In this document: in pieces, positions 8,113 to 14,697 of the stretch
Layout of the letters: every line of letters begins with the position of its first letter
Position numbering within the stretch: the stretch's first letter is position 1
Source of the DNA: Bacteroidales bacterium
GTDB lineage: Bacteria > Bacteroidota > Bacteroidia > Bacteroidales > JAGOPY01
Direction: 5' to 3'
Assembly (NCBI GenBank): GCA_030638325.1
Contig: DAOWEV010000102.1
Coordinates: forward strand, 1 to 14,738
DNA: 14,738 nucleotides
Translations under genes and position numbers: made by a program
The notes under the pieces: generated by a model
Database searches by the model: none
Told to the model about the DNA's origin: nothing
The model's input: only the letters and a program-made list of their open reading frames with translations

Positions 8113-8147
8113 TGTAAAGCATGTCCCTTTAACTTTGTAAAGCATGT
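8113..8147. repeat. 12-bp direct repeat TGTAAAGCATGT, possible insertion-sequence end
   Basis: TGTAAAGCATGT occurs at 8113-8124 and again at 8136-8147, each followed by a C/G-C-C-rich triplet. Multiple short terminal repeats beginning with TG are characteristic of IS21-family ends, so this may be the relic end of such an element. No transposase gene is present in the window. TAACTTTG at 8130-8137 also fits a -7 promoter element, but it lies 117 nt before the next gene. Confidence 0.4.
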
Positions 8148-8253
8148 GCCTTAATGAACATAGTGAAAATGAAAAAGCCAGATTCATAATAATGCACAAA
8201 AAGAATTATTTTATTGTTGTTCCTTTTGTCCTAAATAGACAATAAAGAATTAG

Positions 8254-8895
8254 ATGAAAAAAGTATTAATGGGTATTATCGTAATGATATTTACAACTAG
8301 TTGTAATCAAACCCCAACAACAGAAAAACCACCAACAGAAAAACAATTAACGTCTATGTATATGAGAGATATTGGACCTTTTATTGTTTCGACATTTACA
8401 GATTCAACTGACCTAAGTTCAATTGTCGATTTTAAGTATATGGATATTAACAAAAAGATTAAAGAATGTAGATTGGAAAAATCAATTGAGCTTTATTCAA
8501 AAATAATACATTCCGATTCATGCACTGAATTTCCCATTTTTGAAGTCAAAAACTCAAACATTTCTGTGCTGATATTAGGTGATAAAAACCAATGGGCTGC
8601 TATTTGGATTATGTATCTAATAGATAGAAATTCTAAGACAATTAAAAAAGTTGAAATTTATTATAAAGCGGAAATACCTGGTTTAGGAGTTAAAATTACA
8701 AATACTGAATTTGAAGAACAATTCATTAATCTTCCAATCCAAATAAATGATCATTCTTTCGGATTGAAACAAGATGAAAAAATCATCATTCAAGGTGGAA
8801 ATCTTATTGACGGAATAAGTGGAGCTACATTATCGAGTACAACTGTAATTGAAATATCAAATAAATTAGAATTATTCAAAGAATACTTGCGCTAA
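8254..8895 (+). CDS. FMN-binding (NqrC/RnfG-like) lipoprotein
   Basis: 213 aa. Lipoprotein signal 1-17 with lipobox TTSC (lipidated Cys17), followed by a Thr/Pro/Lys-rich linker (18-31). The C-terminal half resembles the FMN-binding domain of NqrC and RnfG: QWAAIW (113-118), IPGLGVKI (141-148) in place of the family ETPGLG.EI, EEQF (154-157) and DGISGATLSS (186-195). In NqrC, ApbE attaches FMN by a phosphoester to the last Thr of SGAT, here Thr192. Full Nqr or Rnf operons are absent, there is a lipid anchor where NqrC has a transmembrane helix, and the Glu of ETPGLG is displaced (AEIPGLG). It is therefore likely a free-standing electron-transfer or FMN-carrying envelope protein. G+C is much lower than in the large genes, suggesting transfer. 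Confidence 0.75.
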   Translation: MKKVLMGIIVMIFTTSCNQTPTTEKPPTEKQLTSMYMRDIGPFIVSTFTDSTDLSSIVDFKYMDINKKIKECRLEKSIELYSKIIHSDSCTEFPIFEVKNSNISVLILGDKNQWAAIWIMYLIDRNSKTIKKVEIYYKAEIPGLGVKITNTEFEEQFINLPIQINDHSFGLKQDEKIIIQGGNLIDGISGATLSSTTVIEISNKLELFKEYLR

Positions 8896-9006
8896 TCGAG
8901 TAGACGGCCAGTGAGCCAATAGCCCACTGGTGCGCCTCTCACACCACTTCCGAAACCCGATAACTATTGAGTTCGGAATACGGTTCTCATACTTGGCGGT
9001 TTACCA
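8896..9006 (-). mobile_element. probable group II intron 3'-end remnant (domains V-VI)
   Basis: Read on the minus strand, this stretch runs AACCGCC...GTGGTGTGAGAGG, then a hairpin (CCAGTGGGC / GCTCACTGG; + strand 8908-8930, 8 pairs and one mismatch), then GTCTACTCGAT at the very end. That is the order and wording of the 3' end of bacterial group II introns: domain V basal stem, GUGAGAGG linker, domain VI and a terminal CUACUCGAU. The intron would end at about base 8896, directly beside the lipoprotein stop codon. Domain V is degenerate, and no reverse transcriptase or 5' GUGYG end is present, so it is a fragment. Confidence 0.45.
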
Positions 9007-9088
9007 GACAAAAGAAATTTCGAGCTGTGTCTCATTAGACACTGACCGATGAGATTTCTGAAATTGCTCTGAGAAAGGAAAATATATT

Positions 9089-9259
9089 ATGAACAAGTTT
9101 AAAAATATACCAACATTTAAAAATGAAGATGAGGAAAGGGAATTTTGGGCAAATAATGATTCTACTGAATTTGTAGATTGGAAAAAATTAGAAAAAGTTG
9201 CTTTTCCCAACCTTAAGCCCTCAACAAAAACAATTTCATTGCGGCTTCCTGTTTCTTGA
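9089..9259 (+). pseudogene. truncated CopG/BrnA-type antitoxin
   Basis: 56 codons from ATG 9089 to TGA 9257-9259, with a good Shine-Dalgarno-like AAAGGA about 10 nt upstream. The peptide carries the signature of the CopG_antitoxin family: IPTFKNEDEEREFW (7-20), DSTEFVDW (24-31) and FPNLKPSTKTISLRLP (39-54). Intact members continue for about another 25-30 residues with the helix-turn-helix half of the ribbon-helix-helix; here the frame stops right after RLPVS, and I find no continuation in other frames. DNA binding should be lost. No partner toxin is recognisable upstream, where the group II intron remnant lies. Confidence 0.65.
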
Positions 9260-9496
9260 TTTTGATTTTGCCATTATTTTCTGGTTTTCAAATATTCAAT
9301 TCTTCTAAATTTAAAATTGAGCCAACTACGAAAAGTCGTAAAACCTAAACTAAGCCACAGATTCACAGATTTATAAAAATTAAATCTGTGAACTTAACGA
9401 AGGGATTTCATGAACACCTTTGAAAATAAATAATATTGTGAATAATCTGTGGCAATTTTTTCGATTATTTTAGATAAATGTCTTTTCGATCCGGAC
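9260..9496. other. AT-rich spacer with nested inverted repeats
   Basis: No gene seen. GCCACAGATT (9354-9363) and AATCTGTGGC (9444-9453) form an exact 10-bp inverted repeat. Inside it, CACAGATTTA (9364-9373) and TAAATCTGTG (9381-9390) form a second hairpin with a 7-nt loop. The GCCACAGATTCACAGATT wording is that of a dispersed intergenic repeat in Bacteroidota. It lies downstream of both the truncated antitoxin and the convergent HepT gene. Confidence 0.6.
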
Positions 9497-9844
9497 TCAA
9501 AATTCATTTTTCAAAATGGCTTCTATTTCTTCTTTCAATTTTGGTAAATCGTTTACTACAATATCCCAGACAGCCTCCAACCTAATTTGAAAATATTCAT
9601 GTGATATTAGATTTCTAAATGCCCTGACTCTATACCAGGGGTATTCATATTTTTCCAACAAAGATGTTTCAATATGAATTACCGCCTCTCCAATTACACT
9701 AAACTGGAATAAAACAGCACTTGAAAGAAGTTGATCATTTAAAAAATCATTTTTGCTCACATTGTGGGTGAATGATTCAATTTCAAGAATCGCTTTTTGG
9801 ATATGAATTAGCCTCTCGTAATTTTCTTTTCTGCTATCTTTCAT
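9497..9844 (-). CDS. hepT: HepT-like HEPN toxin (DUF86)
   Basis: 115 aa, alpha-helical HEPN-domain protein with the family motif R-x4-H-x-Y at Arg77-His82-Tyr84 (RNLISHEY) and a conserved IGEA at 51-54. Length is typical for HepT. HepT proteins act as RNase-type toxins, and in characterised systems the partner nucleotidyltransferase MntA neutralises them by adding AMP groups to the Tyr of the HxY motif. The gene follows the antitoxin gene on the minus strand with an 11-bp overlap (9834-9844), so translation is probably coupled. All key residues are present, so the toxin looks intact. Confidence 0.85.
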   Translation of the reverse strand: MKDSRKENYERLIHIQKAILEIESFTHNVSKNDFLNDQLLSSAVLFQFSVIGEAVIHIETSLLEKYEYPWYRVRAFRNLISHEYFQIRLEAVWDIVVNDLPKLKEEIEAILKNEF

Positions 9845-10421
9845 AAATAAGTTTTAAATCCGGCTCAATATTTTTAAAAATGTGCGGTTTAAAAGAGTCA
9901 ATAAAACCTACATCAATTTTTCTGTTCACTGCATTTTCCAATTGATATTGTATTTCTGCCAGGTCGAAATAGCTGAACCCTTCATCTGTTTTTACCGCTA
10001 TATCAATATCGCTTTTTGACCCATCATCTTCCCGTGAAAAAGAACCATAAATCCATGCATTACGGACTTTTGAAAATTGTTTTAACCGGATGGCAATTTT
10101 TTTAATGATTTTACTTCTGTCTATCGTTTTAAATGCTTCATATTCAATCTTTTCCTCAGCAACTTTCAATGCTTCTTTTGCATAATCTTCATTGCCAATT
10201 TCATGAATGATCCGGTCGCTTAAAAAGGTAATCAGCATTTCTTTTTCATTGTAGTTAAAAAAGCCAGCCAGCTTTATTACATGTTCTTTTGTGAGCTTCC
10301 TCTTTCCTCGTTCTATTTTACTTAATACGGCCTGGTCAATATCCAAAAAGGCGGCAACCTTTCGCAAAGGGTAGCCTTCTTTTTCCCTTAACGTTCGTAC
10401 TAATTCTCCTATGTTTTGCAT
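9834..10421 (-). CDS. XRE-HTH / MNT nucleotidyltransferase fusion antitoxin (MntA-type)
   Basis: 195 aa, two domains. The N-terminal XRE helix-turn-helix (about 4-62) includes LRKVAAFLDIDQAVLSKIERG. The C-terminal minimal nucleotidyltransferase domain (about 100-195) has GS-x10-DxD as GSF at 126-128 and Asp138/Asp140, with Asp170 (RKIDVGF) as a third carboxylate. MntA proteins AMPylate and inactivate HepT; here the same polypeptide also carries a DNA-binding domain, which would let it repress its own operon. It is the first gene of a two-gene operon and overlaps HepT by 11 bp. Most described MntA antitoxins lack this HTH. Active-site residues are complete, so it should be functional. Confidence 0.82.
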   Translation of the reverse strand: MQNIGELVRTLREKEGYPLRKVAAFLDIDQAVLSKIERGKRKLTKEHVIKLAGFFNYNEKEMLITFLSDRIIHEIGNEDYAKEALKVAEEKIEYEAFKTIDRSKIIKKIAIRLKQFSKVRNAWIYGSFSREDDGSKSDIDIAVKTDEGFSYFDLAEIQYQLENAVNRKIDVGFIDSFKPHIFKNIEPDLKLIYER

Positions 10422-10436
10422 TTTGAAAATATTGTT

Positions 10437-10472
10437 TTGACAAAAATAGTCAATATATTGTTTCCCAATAAA
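10437..10472 (-). promoter_or_regulatory. promoter and putative operator of the XRE-MNT/HepT operon
   Basis: On the minus strand, TATTTTTG (+ strand 10441-10448) matches the -7 TAnnTTTG element, with TTTA (10469-10472) 20 bp upstream as a weak -33. The -7 element lies exactly inside the inverted repeat TTGAC-N7-GTCAA (10437-10453). Transcription would start about 13 nt before the ATG at 10421. An XRE dimer bound there would block the promoter, so autorepression is likely. Confidence 0.5.
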
Positions 10473-10558
10473 GAATTAAGGTAATTATTTAGCTGTGACG
10501 TATATTTCATCAGTGTTAAATAAAACACTAAAATAGAATATCTAAATCCGAATTTCTA

Positions 10559-10578
10559 ATCCCGATAGCTATCGGGAT
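10559..10578. repeat. 20-bp perfect palindrome
   Basis: ATCCCGATAG followed at once by CTATCGGGAT. A partner palindrome with the same core lies at 10679-10694. Confidence 0.9.
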
Positions 10579-10678
10579 AAACAATACCAAATGACAAAAG
10601 CACAAAATTTAAAACAGTACGTTCTGTAGGAAATCCTTTGTTTTGAACATTTGGTTATTTGAGTTTTGAATTTGTTTT

Positions 10679-10694
10679 CCCGATACCTATCGGG
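10679..10694. repeat. near-perfect 16-bp palindrome, partner of 10559-10578
   Basis: CCCGATA-CC-TATCGGG. It shares the CCCGATA core with the palindrome 100 bp upstream. Confidence 0.85.
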
Positions 10695-10830
10695 ATTAGG
10701 ATTTGGTGCTTAGGATTTATTTGAAGAAAGCATTTGTATGAAATATAACACCTAAATAGTTACGAATAAAGGCAATTATGTTCCAACTATTTATCAACAT
10801 TTTGTGTGCCGGCAAAAACCAAATGTGCTA

Positions 10831-10865
10831 TTTGCGGGCAGGTTTCAATATAAGTTGTACCTTTA
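10831..10865 (+). promoter_or_regulatory. promoter of the second propeller gene
   Basis: TTTG at 10831-10834 and TACCTTTA at 10858-10865 (7 of 8 to TAnnTTTG), spaced 23 bp. The inferred transcription start near 10872 leaves a 25-nt leader to the ATG at 10897, the same geometry as for the protease gene. It also excludes the more upstream in-frame GTG at 10804. Confidence 0.5.
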
Positions 10866-10896
10866 CACCCTCAGCATCACTATTAATCCGTACACC

Positions 10897-13800
10897 ATGA
10901 AAGCCTTTACAATTTTGCTTATTTCAGGTATGGTTTCCATATCTGTGCTTGCTATTTCACAGGAGCAACCCAACACCCGTGTTGACAATAACGGGTACTG
11001 GAAAAAAATGGCGGAAAAAGGGCTTACAACCTTAAACCCGGTTGTAAATGTTCCGCATGCCAAATATACAGGAAGTGAGATCCGGGCTGTTTCAGTTATC
11101 ACGGATAATTCTCCGGATATTCCAGTCGCTACGGGAAATACATCTCAAAGCGAAAACTCTATATTTGTGAATCCAAATGACATTGATAATGTCCTGAACT
11201 CCAATAATTCAACTGATACCCCTGGTTTCGGCCTTACTTTATACGGAGCCAATGACCTCTATTCTTTTGACGGCGGAGAGACCTGGGAAGGAGAACTGGA
11301 AGGCGCCGGCGGTAACAACTCGGGCGACCCGGCTGCCCTGATAGGTTATGACGGCAGGTATTTTGTCGGTTATATCAAAAGCAGCGGACAAGCAGTCGCT
11401 TTTTCGGATGACGAGGGGGAGACATGGACCACTATCCAGGTTGCTAATGCTTCCGGCTTCGGGGGCCTCCTGGACAAAAATCACATGTGGGTCGATAATC
11501 ACCCTTCAAGCCCTTACCAGGGATATCTTTACGATGCCTGGACTGCCTTTGGAGGATCTAATGACAATGAGATAGAGCTGTCGTATTCTGCTGATTATGG
11601 CATTACCTGGTCCGGCACTATTAATATCAGCAGCAATCTGAACGCCGGCAGTCATAACCAGGGGGTTAATTTAAGTACCGGCCCAAACGGTGAAGCCTAT
11701 GCTGCCTGGTCTATCTACGACTCCTGGCCGGCAGATGAGAACGCGATTGCGCTGGCCCGGTCATATGACGGCGGACAGACATGGGAGTCTTTCCGTGTCC
11801 TTGAAAACATCCGCGGGATACGCAACCATGAAACCAGCAAGAACATGCGGGTGAACTCTTTTCCCTCCATGGCTGTTGATGTAAGCGGCGGCTCCAACAA
11901 TGGAAATATTTATATTGTCTGGCCTAATGTGGGTGAGCCGGGTATCAACCAGGGCCCCGAAATTGATGTCTTTATGATCCGTTCGGAAGATGAAGGAGAT
12001 ACCTGGTCGGATCCCATCCGGGTGAACCAGGATGCAACCGGCCTGGGCAAAGAGCATTATTTCCCATGGATCACCAGCGACCCGTTGACAGGAACGCTAA
12101 GCGTAATCTTTTATGACGACAGAAACGTCAACTCCAGCGAGTGCGAGGTCTTTTGTGCCAATTCTTATGATGGTGGTGAAACCTGGGAAGATTTCAAGGT
12201 CAGTGATGTCAGCTTCACCCCATCCCCAATACCCGGGCTTGCAACTGGCTATATGGGTGATTACCTCGGCATCTCAGCTCATGGCGGGAATGTTTATCCC
12301 ATCTGGACTGACAATCGTACCGGAACCGCCCTGACCTATGTATCTCCCTATCATACAAGCACTATGTCGCCACCTGAAAACCTGGTGGCCATTCTCGATG
12401 AGGAGACAGGGGTTGTTGATTTGTCATGGGAACACAGCATGGGCCCCACATTCGATCACTTTAACATTTACCGCAATTTTATCCTGATAGGCACATCCCC
12501 CTTCCCGGGTTATACCGATACCTTACCCGACTATGGCCTGTATAAATATATGGTCACCGCCTTTTACTCAATTGAGGGAGAATCAGGCCCGGCCATATTG
12601 GATGTTCAGTGGGGAAACGCTGTGATCAACGTTGATCCTCTTTCACTGGAAGAGGCGCTCACTCCCGGCAGTACCTCCTCGAGAATCCTCACAATAAACA
12701 ACACAGGAGAGCTGGAACTTACATATGATGCTGAAATTGTGCTCCCGGATACATCTCTTTCTCCAAATCGTAGCTATTGTAATGCCACGGGTGGCTGTAC
12801 TGAGTTTATCAGCAGGGTGCATTTTGAGAATATTGATAATTCATCTAACTGCGAAGGGTACCAGGATTTTACTGCTCTTTTAACCACGGTTATACCCGGT
12901 CAGGGATATGATATCACCGTGTTTAACGCTTATGGTATTTATCCCGAAGATGTCTGTGGTATTTGGGTCGACTGGAACCAAAATGAGAATTTCAATGATG
13001 ATGAAACGGTCATCGTCAACGGCTCTCCTGGTATTGGGCCTTATACGGCTACCATCGTGCCTCCCCCGGATGCTAAAAACGGGACCACCCGCCTGAGGGT
13101 GCGCATCCAGCGTGGAGGAAGCCCCAGTCCCTGCGGATTATCCTCCTACGGAGAGGTCGAAGATTATTCGGTGAATGTCATCGGCTGGCTGACTGCTAAC
13201 CCACTGCAGGGAAATATCCCTGCCGGTGAATCAGGTGAGATTACCGTAAACTTCAATTCCGCCGGCCTGGATCTGGGAACATATGAAGCCATCATGAACA
13301 TCCATAATAATGATCCCGACCATCCGGAAATTACAATCCCCATTACCCTTAACGTTCAGGACATAGCTGTTGCCGTGACATCCGACAAAGACACCCTTTG
13401 TTTCGGAGCCTCAACGCAATTGCACGCCACCGTTACAGGAGGTTCGGGCAGTTATGGATTCTCATGGACCTCTGACCCTGTTGGGTTTACCTCGAATGAA
13501 CAAGACCCGGCGGTGTCTCCCGGAGTCACCACTGCTTATCATCTAATTGTAACTGATGGAACCATGTCCATTGAAGATGATATTACCATCACCGTGATAG
13601 ACCTGCCGGATGTAGACCTTGGCCCCAACATATCTTTATGTGAAGGCGCCTCAACCATCCTGGATGCAGGCCCCGGCTTTGCTTCCTACAACTGGAGCAC
13701 CGGCTCCACAGATCAGATGATCACAGCGAATCAGTCAGCGGTGTACTGGGTAGATGTCACCAACGATTTTGGTTGTGCTGACAGGGACTCTGTGGAGGTT

Positions 13801-14577
13801 TTTATAAATCCCCTGCCGATTGTTGACCTCGGAGCAGATTACAGCTTCTGTGAAGGCACTATGACCACTCTGGATGCCGGTTCCGGATTCTCCTCCTATT
13901 TATGGAGTACCGGAGCTGCTGAACAAAGTATCACTGTTGCTGAAGCGGGTGAATACTGGGTAGCCGTCACCGATCAAAACACCTGCTCCAATGCCGATAC
14001 GGTCAATCTCACCATAGATCCCTTGCCGGAACAAACTGTCATTGTGAGCGGGCCGGATACGGTTAATTATTATTTGGAAGACATTTCCCAGTTCCAGGCT
14101 GAGCCGGCCATGTATGCTAATGAATACCGTTGGTATGTGAATCCTTCAGATGCAGGGCTCAGCATCAGTTCCGGCATACTTGGCGAAGTTAGCTGGGTTT
14201 CAGGATACACAGGCAATGCAGAAGTAACTGTGAGGGGATTGAATGATTGTGGCTACGGTGAATATTCCGAATCATTCCAGGTCTATATTTACAGCTCCCT
14301 AAGTATTGATGAAAACAACAATTCATGGGCTTTCAGCATCTCTCCTAACCCAGTTGGTTCAATTTTAAATTTTAAATTTTTGATTTTAAATGACGGGGGA
14401 AGCTATTTGTTGGAAATATATGATATTTTTGGCAAGCAGGTGGAACAGGTGGCAATAGACAGCAGGCAGGAGCAGGTGAAGCTGGATGTTTCATCATGGA
14501 ATAATGGAGTCTATCTGGCCGTGTTGAAAAACCAGGAAAGAATTGTCGCTAAAGAAAAATTTGTTGTGGCAAGGTAG
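10897..14577 (+). CDS. secreted Asp-box beta-propeller protein with FnIII, GEVED, PKD and T9SS tail (paralog 2)
   Basis: 1226 aa from the ATG at 10897, chosen over the in-frame GTG at 10804 because it opens a proper signal peptide (MKAFTILLISGMVSISVLA) just after the promoter. Six Asp boxes at 123-130, 170-177, 231-238, 289-296, 363-370 and 423-430 give a six-bladed propeller. Then FnIII (about 492-573), a split ASH-like domain (576-615 and 763-821) holding a GEVED domain (about 625-762, YGEVEDY at 751-757), a PKD-like domain (822-902), two LG.D..LC...L.AG repeats (903-1042), a PKD-like domain (1043-1130) and a T9SS type A tail (about 1140-1226, SPNPVGS). It matches the 4336-7797 protein along most of its length. 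The extra PKD domain is instead like the one in the C25 protease. No sialidase FRIP motif is seen. The tail includes a short AT-repeat-encoded stretch (ILNFKFLILND). Confidence 0.88.
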   Translation: MKAFTILLISGMVSISVLAISQEQPNTRVDNNGYWKKMAEKGLTTLNPVVNVPHAKYTGSEIRAVSVITDNSPDIPVATGNTSQSENSIFVNPNDIDNVLNSNNSTDTPGFGLTLYGANDLYSFDGGETWEGELEGAGGNNSGDPAALIGYDGRYFVGYIKSSGQAVAFSDDEGETWTTIQVANASGFGGLLDKNHMWVDNHPSSPYQGYLYDAWTAFGGSNDNEIELSYSADYGITWSGTINISSNLNAGSHNQGVNLSTGPNGEAYAAWSIYDSWPADENAIALARSYDGGQTWESFRVLENIRGIRNHETSKNMRVNSFPSMAVDVSGGSNNGNIYIVWPNVGEPGINQGPEIDVFMIRSEDEGDTWSDPIRVNQDATGLGKEHYFPWITSDPLTGTLSVIFYDDRNVNSSECEVFCANSYDGGETWEDFKVSDVSFTPSPIPGLATGYMGDYLGISAHGGNVYPIWTDNRTGTALTYVSPYHTSTMSPPENLVAILDEETGVVDLSWEHSMGPTFDHFNIYRNFILIGTSPFPGYTDTLPDYGLYKYMVTAFYSIEGESGPAILDVQWGNAVINVDPLSLEEALTPGSTSSRILTINNTGELELTYDAEIVLPDTSLSPNRSYCNATGGCTEFISRVHFENIDNSSNCEGYQDFTALLTTVIPGQGYDITVFNAYGIYPEDVCGIWVDWNQNENFNDDETVIVNGSPGIGPYTATIVPPPDAKNGTTRLRVRIQRGGSPSPCGLSSYGEVEDYSVNVIGWLTANPLQGNIPAGESGEITVNFNSAGLDLGTYEAIMNIHNNDPDHPEITIPITLNVQDIAVAVTSDKDTLCFGASTQLHATVTGGSGSYGFSWTSDPVGFTSNEQDPAVSPGVTTAYHLIVTDGTMSIEDDITITVIDLPDVDLGPNISLCEGASTILDAGPGFASYNWSTGSTDQMITANQSAVYWVDVTNDFGCADRDSVEVFINPLPIVDLGADYSFCEGTMTTLDAGSGFSSYLWSTGAAEQSITVAEAGEYWVAVTDQNTCSNADTVNLTIDPLPEQTVIVSGPDTVNYYLEDISQFQAEPAMYANEYRWYVNPSDAGLSISSGILGEVSWVSGYTGNAEVTVRGLNDCGYGEYSESFQVYIYSSLSIDENNNSWAFSISPNPVGSILNFKFLILNDGGSYLLEIYDIFGKQVEQVAIDSRQEQVKLDVSSWNNGVYLAVLKNQERIVAKEKFVVAR
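14360..14392 (+). repeat. AT-rich low-complexity repeat inside the T9SS tail coding region
   Basis: AATTTTAAATTTTAAATTTT followed by TGATTTTAAAT is an AT-only tract in a gene of otherwise about 45-50% G+C. It is in frame and encodes SILNFKFLILND between SPNPVG and the LEIYDIFGK strand, so the sorting domain still reads as intact. Confidence 0.6.
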
Positions 14578-14651
14578 TGTAGACTTAATGAATAGTAAAA
14601 TTTAACGCGTTGTGCGGTTTGTAAAGGATCCATTTCGCTCAATTTTCCGAG

Positions 14652-14671
14652 ATTCCCGCCTTCGCGGGAAT
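14652..14671. repeat. ATTCCC-N8-GGGAAT palindromic repeat
   Basis: ATTCCCGC-CTTC-GCGGGAAT: an 8-bp perfect stem with a 4-nt loop. The form ATTCCC-N8-GGGAAT is that of the dRS3-type dispersed repeat first described in Neisseria and seen widely in proteobacterial genomes. No T-tract follows, so a terminator role is doubtful. Confidence 0.75.
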
Positions 14672-14697
14672 GACGGTTGATTCAAGGGAAGGACATG

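Larger units (their letters stand above)
7930..8253. other. intergenic spacer, no intact gene
   Basis: AT-rich spacer between the right inverted repeat and the lipoprotein gene. It contains the upstream part of the fossil minus-strand frame, the ATTAACGATT hairpin and the TGTAAAGCATGT direct repeat. I see no intact coding region, and no strong promoter within 60 nt of the ATG at 8254. Confidence 0.6.
10473..10803. other. gene-free spacer with paired CCCGATAG palindromes
   Basis: No gene seen. It carries ATCCCGATAGCTATCGGGAT (10559-10578, perfect palindrome) and CCCGATACCTATCGGG (10679-10694, two central mismatches). The sequences around the two palindromes are also loosely inverted copies of one another (CTAATCCCGATAG...AAACAA), so the stretch 10541-10720 looks like two opposed copies of a dispersed palindromic repeat common in Bacteroidota intergenic DNA. 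Confidence 0.65.

Noticed and set aside
9010..9088. BrnT toxin gene fragment upstream of the truncated antitoxin
   Set aside because: None of the three forward frames gives the expected RIISAR-type C-terminus; only short stop-broken frames are found.
9001..9210. 69-codon minus-strand frame
   Set aside because: It is antisense to the truncated CopG antitoxin, whose family signature and Shine-Dalgarno site are clear, so this frame is a shadow.
10804..10896. Extended N-terminus of the second propeller protein from the GTG at 10804
   Set aside because: The extra 31 residues precede a normal signal peptide, and the inferred promoter lies inside them. The paralog also begins at its signal peptide.
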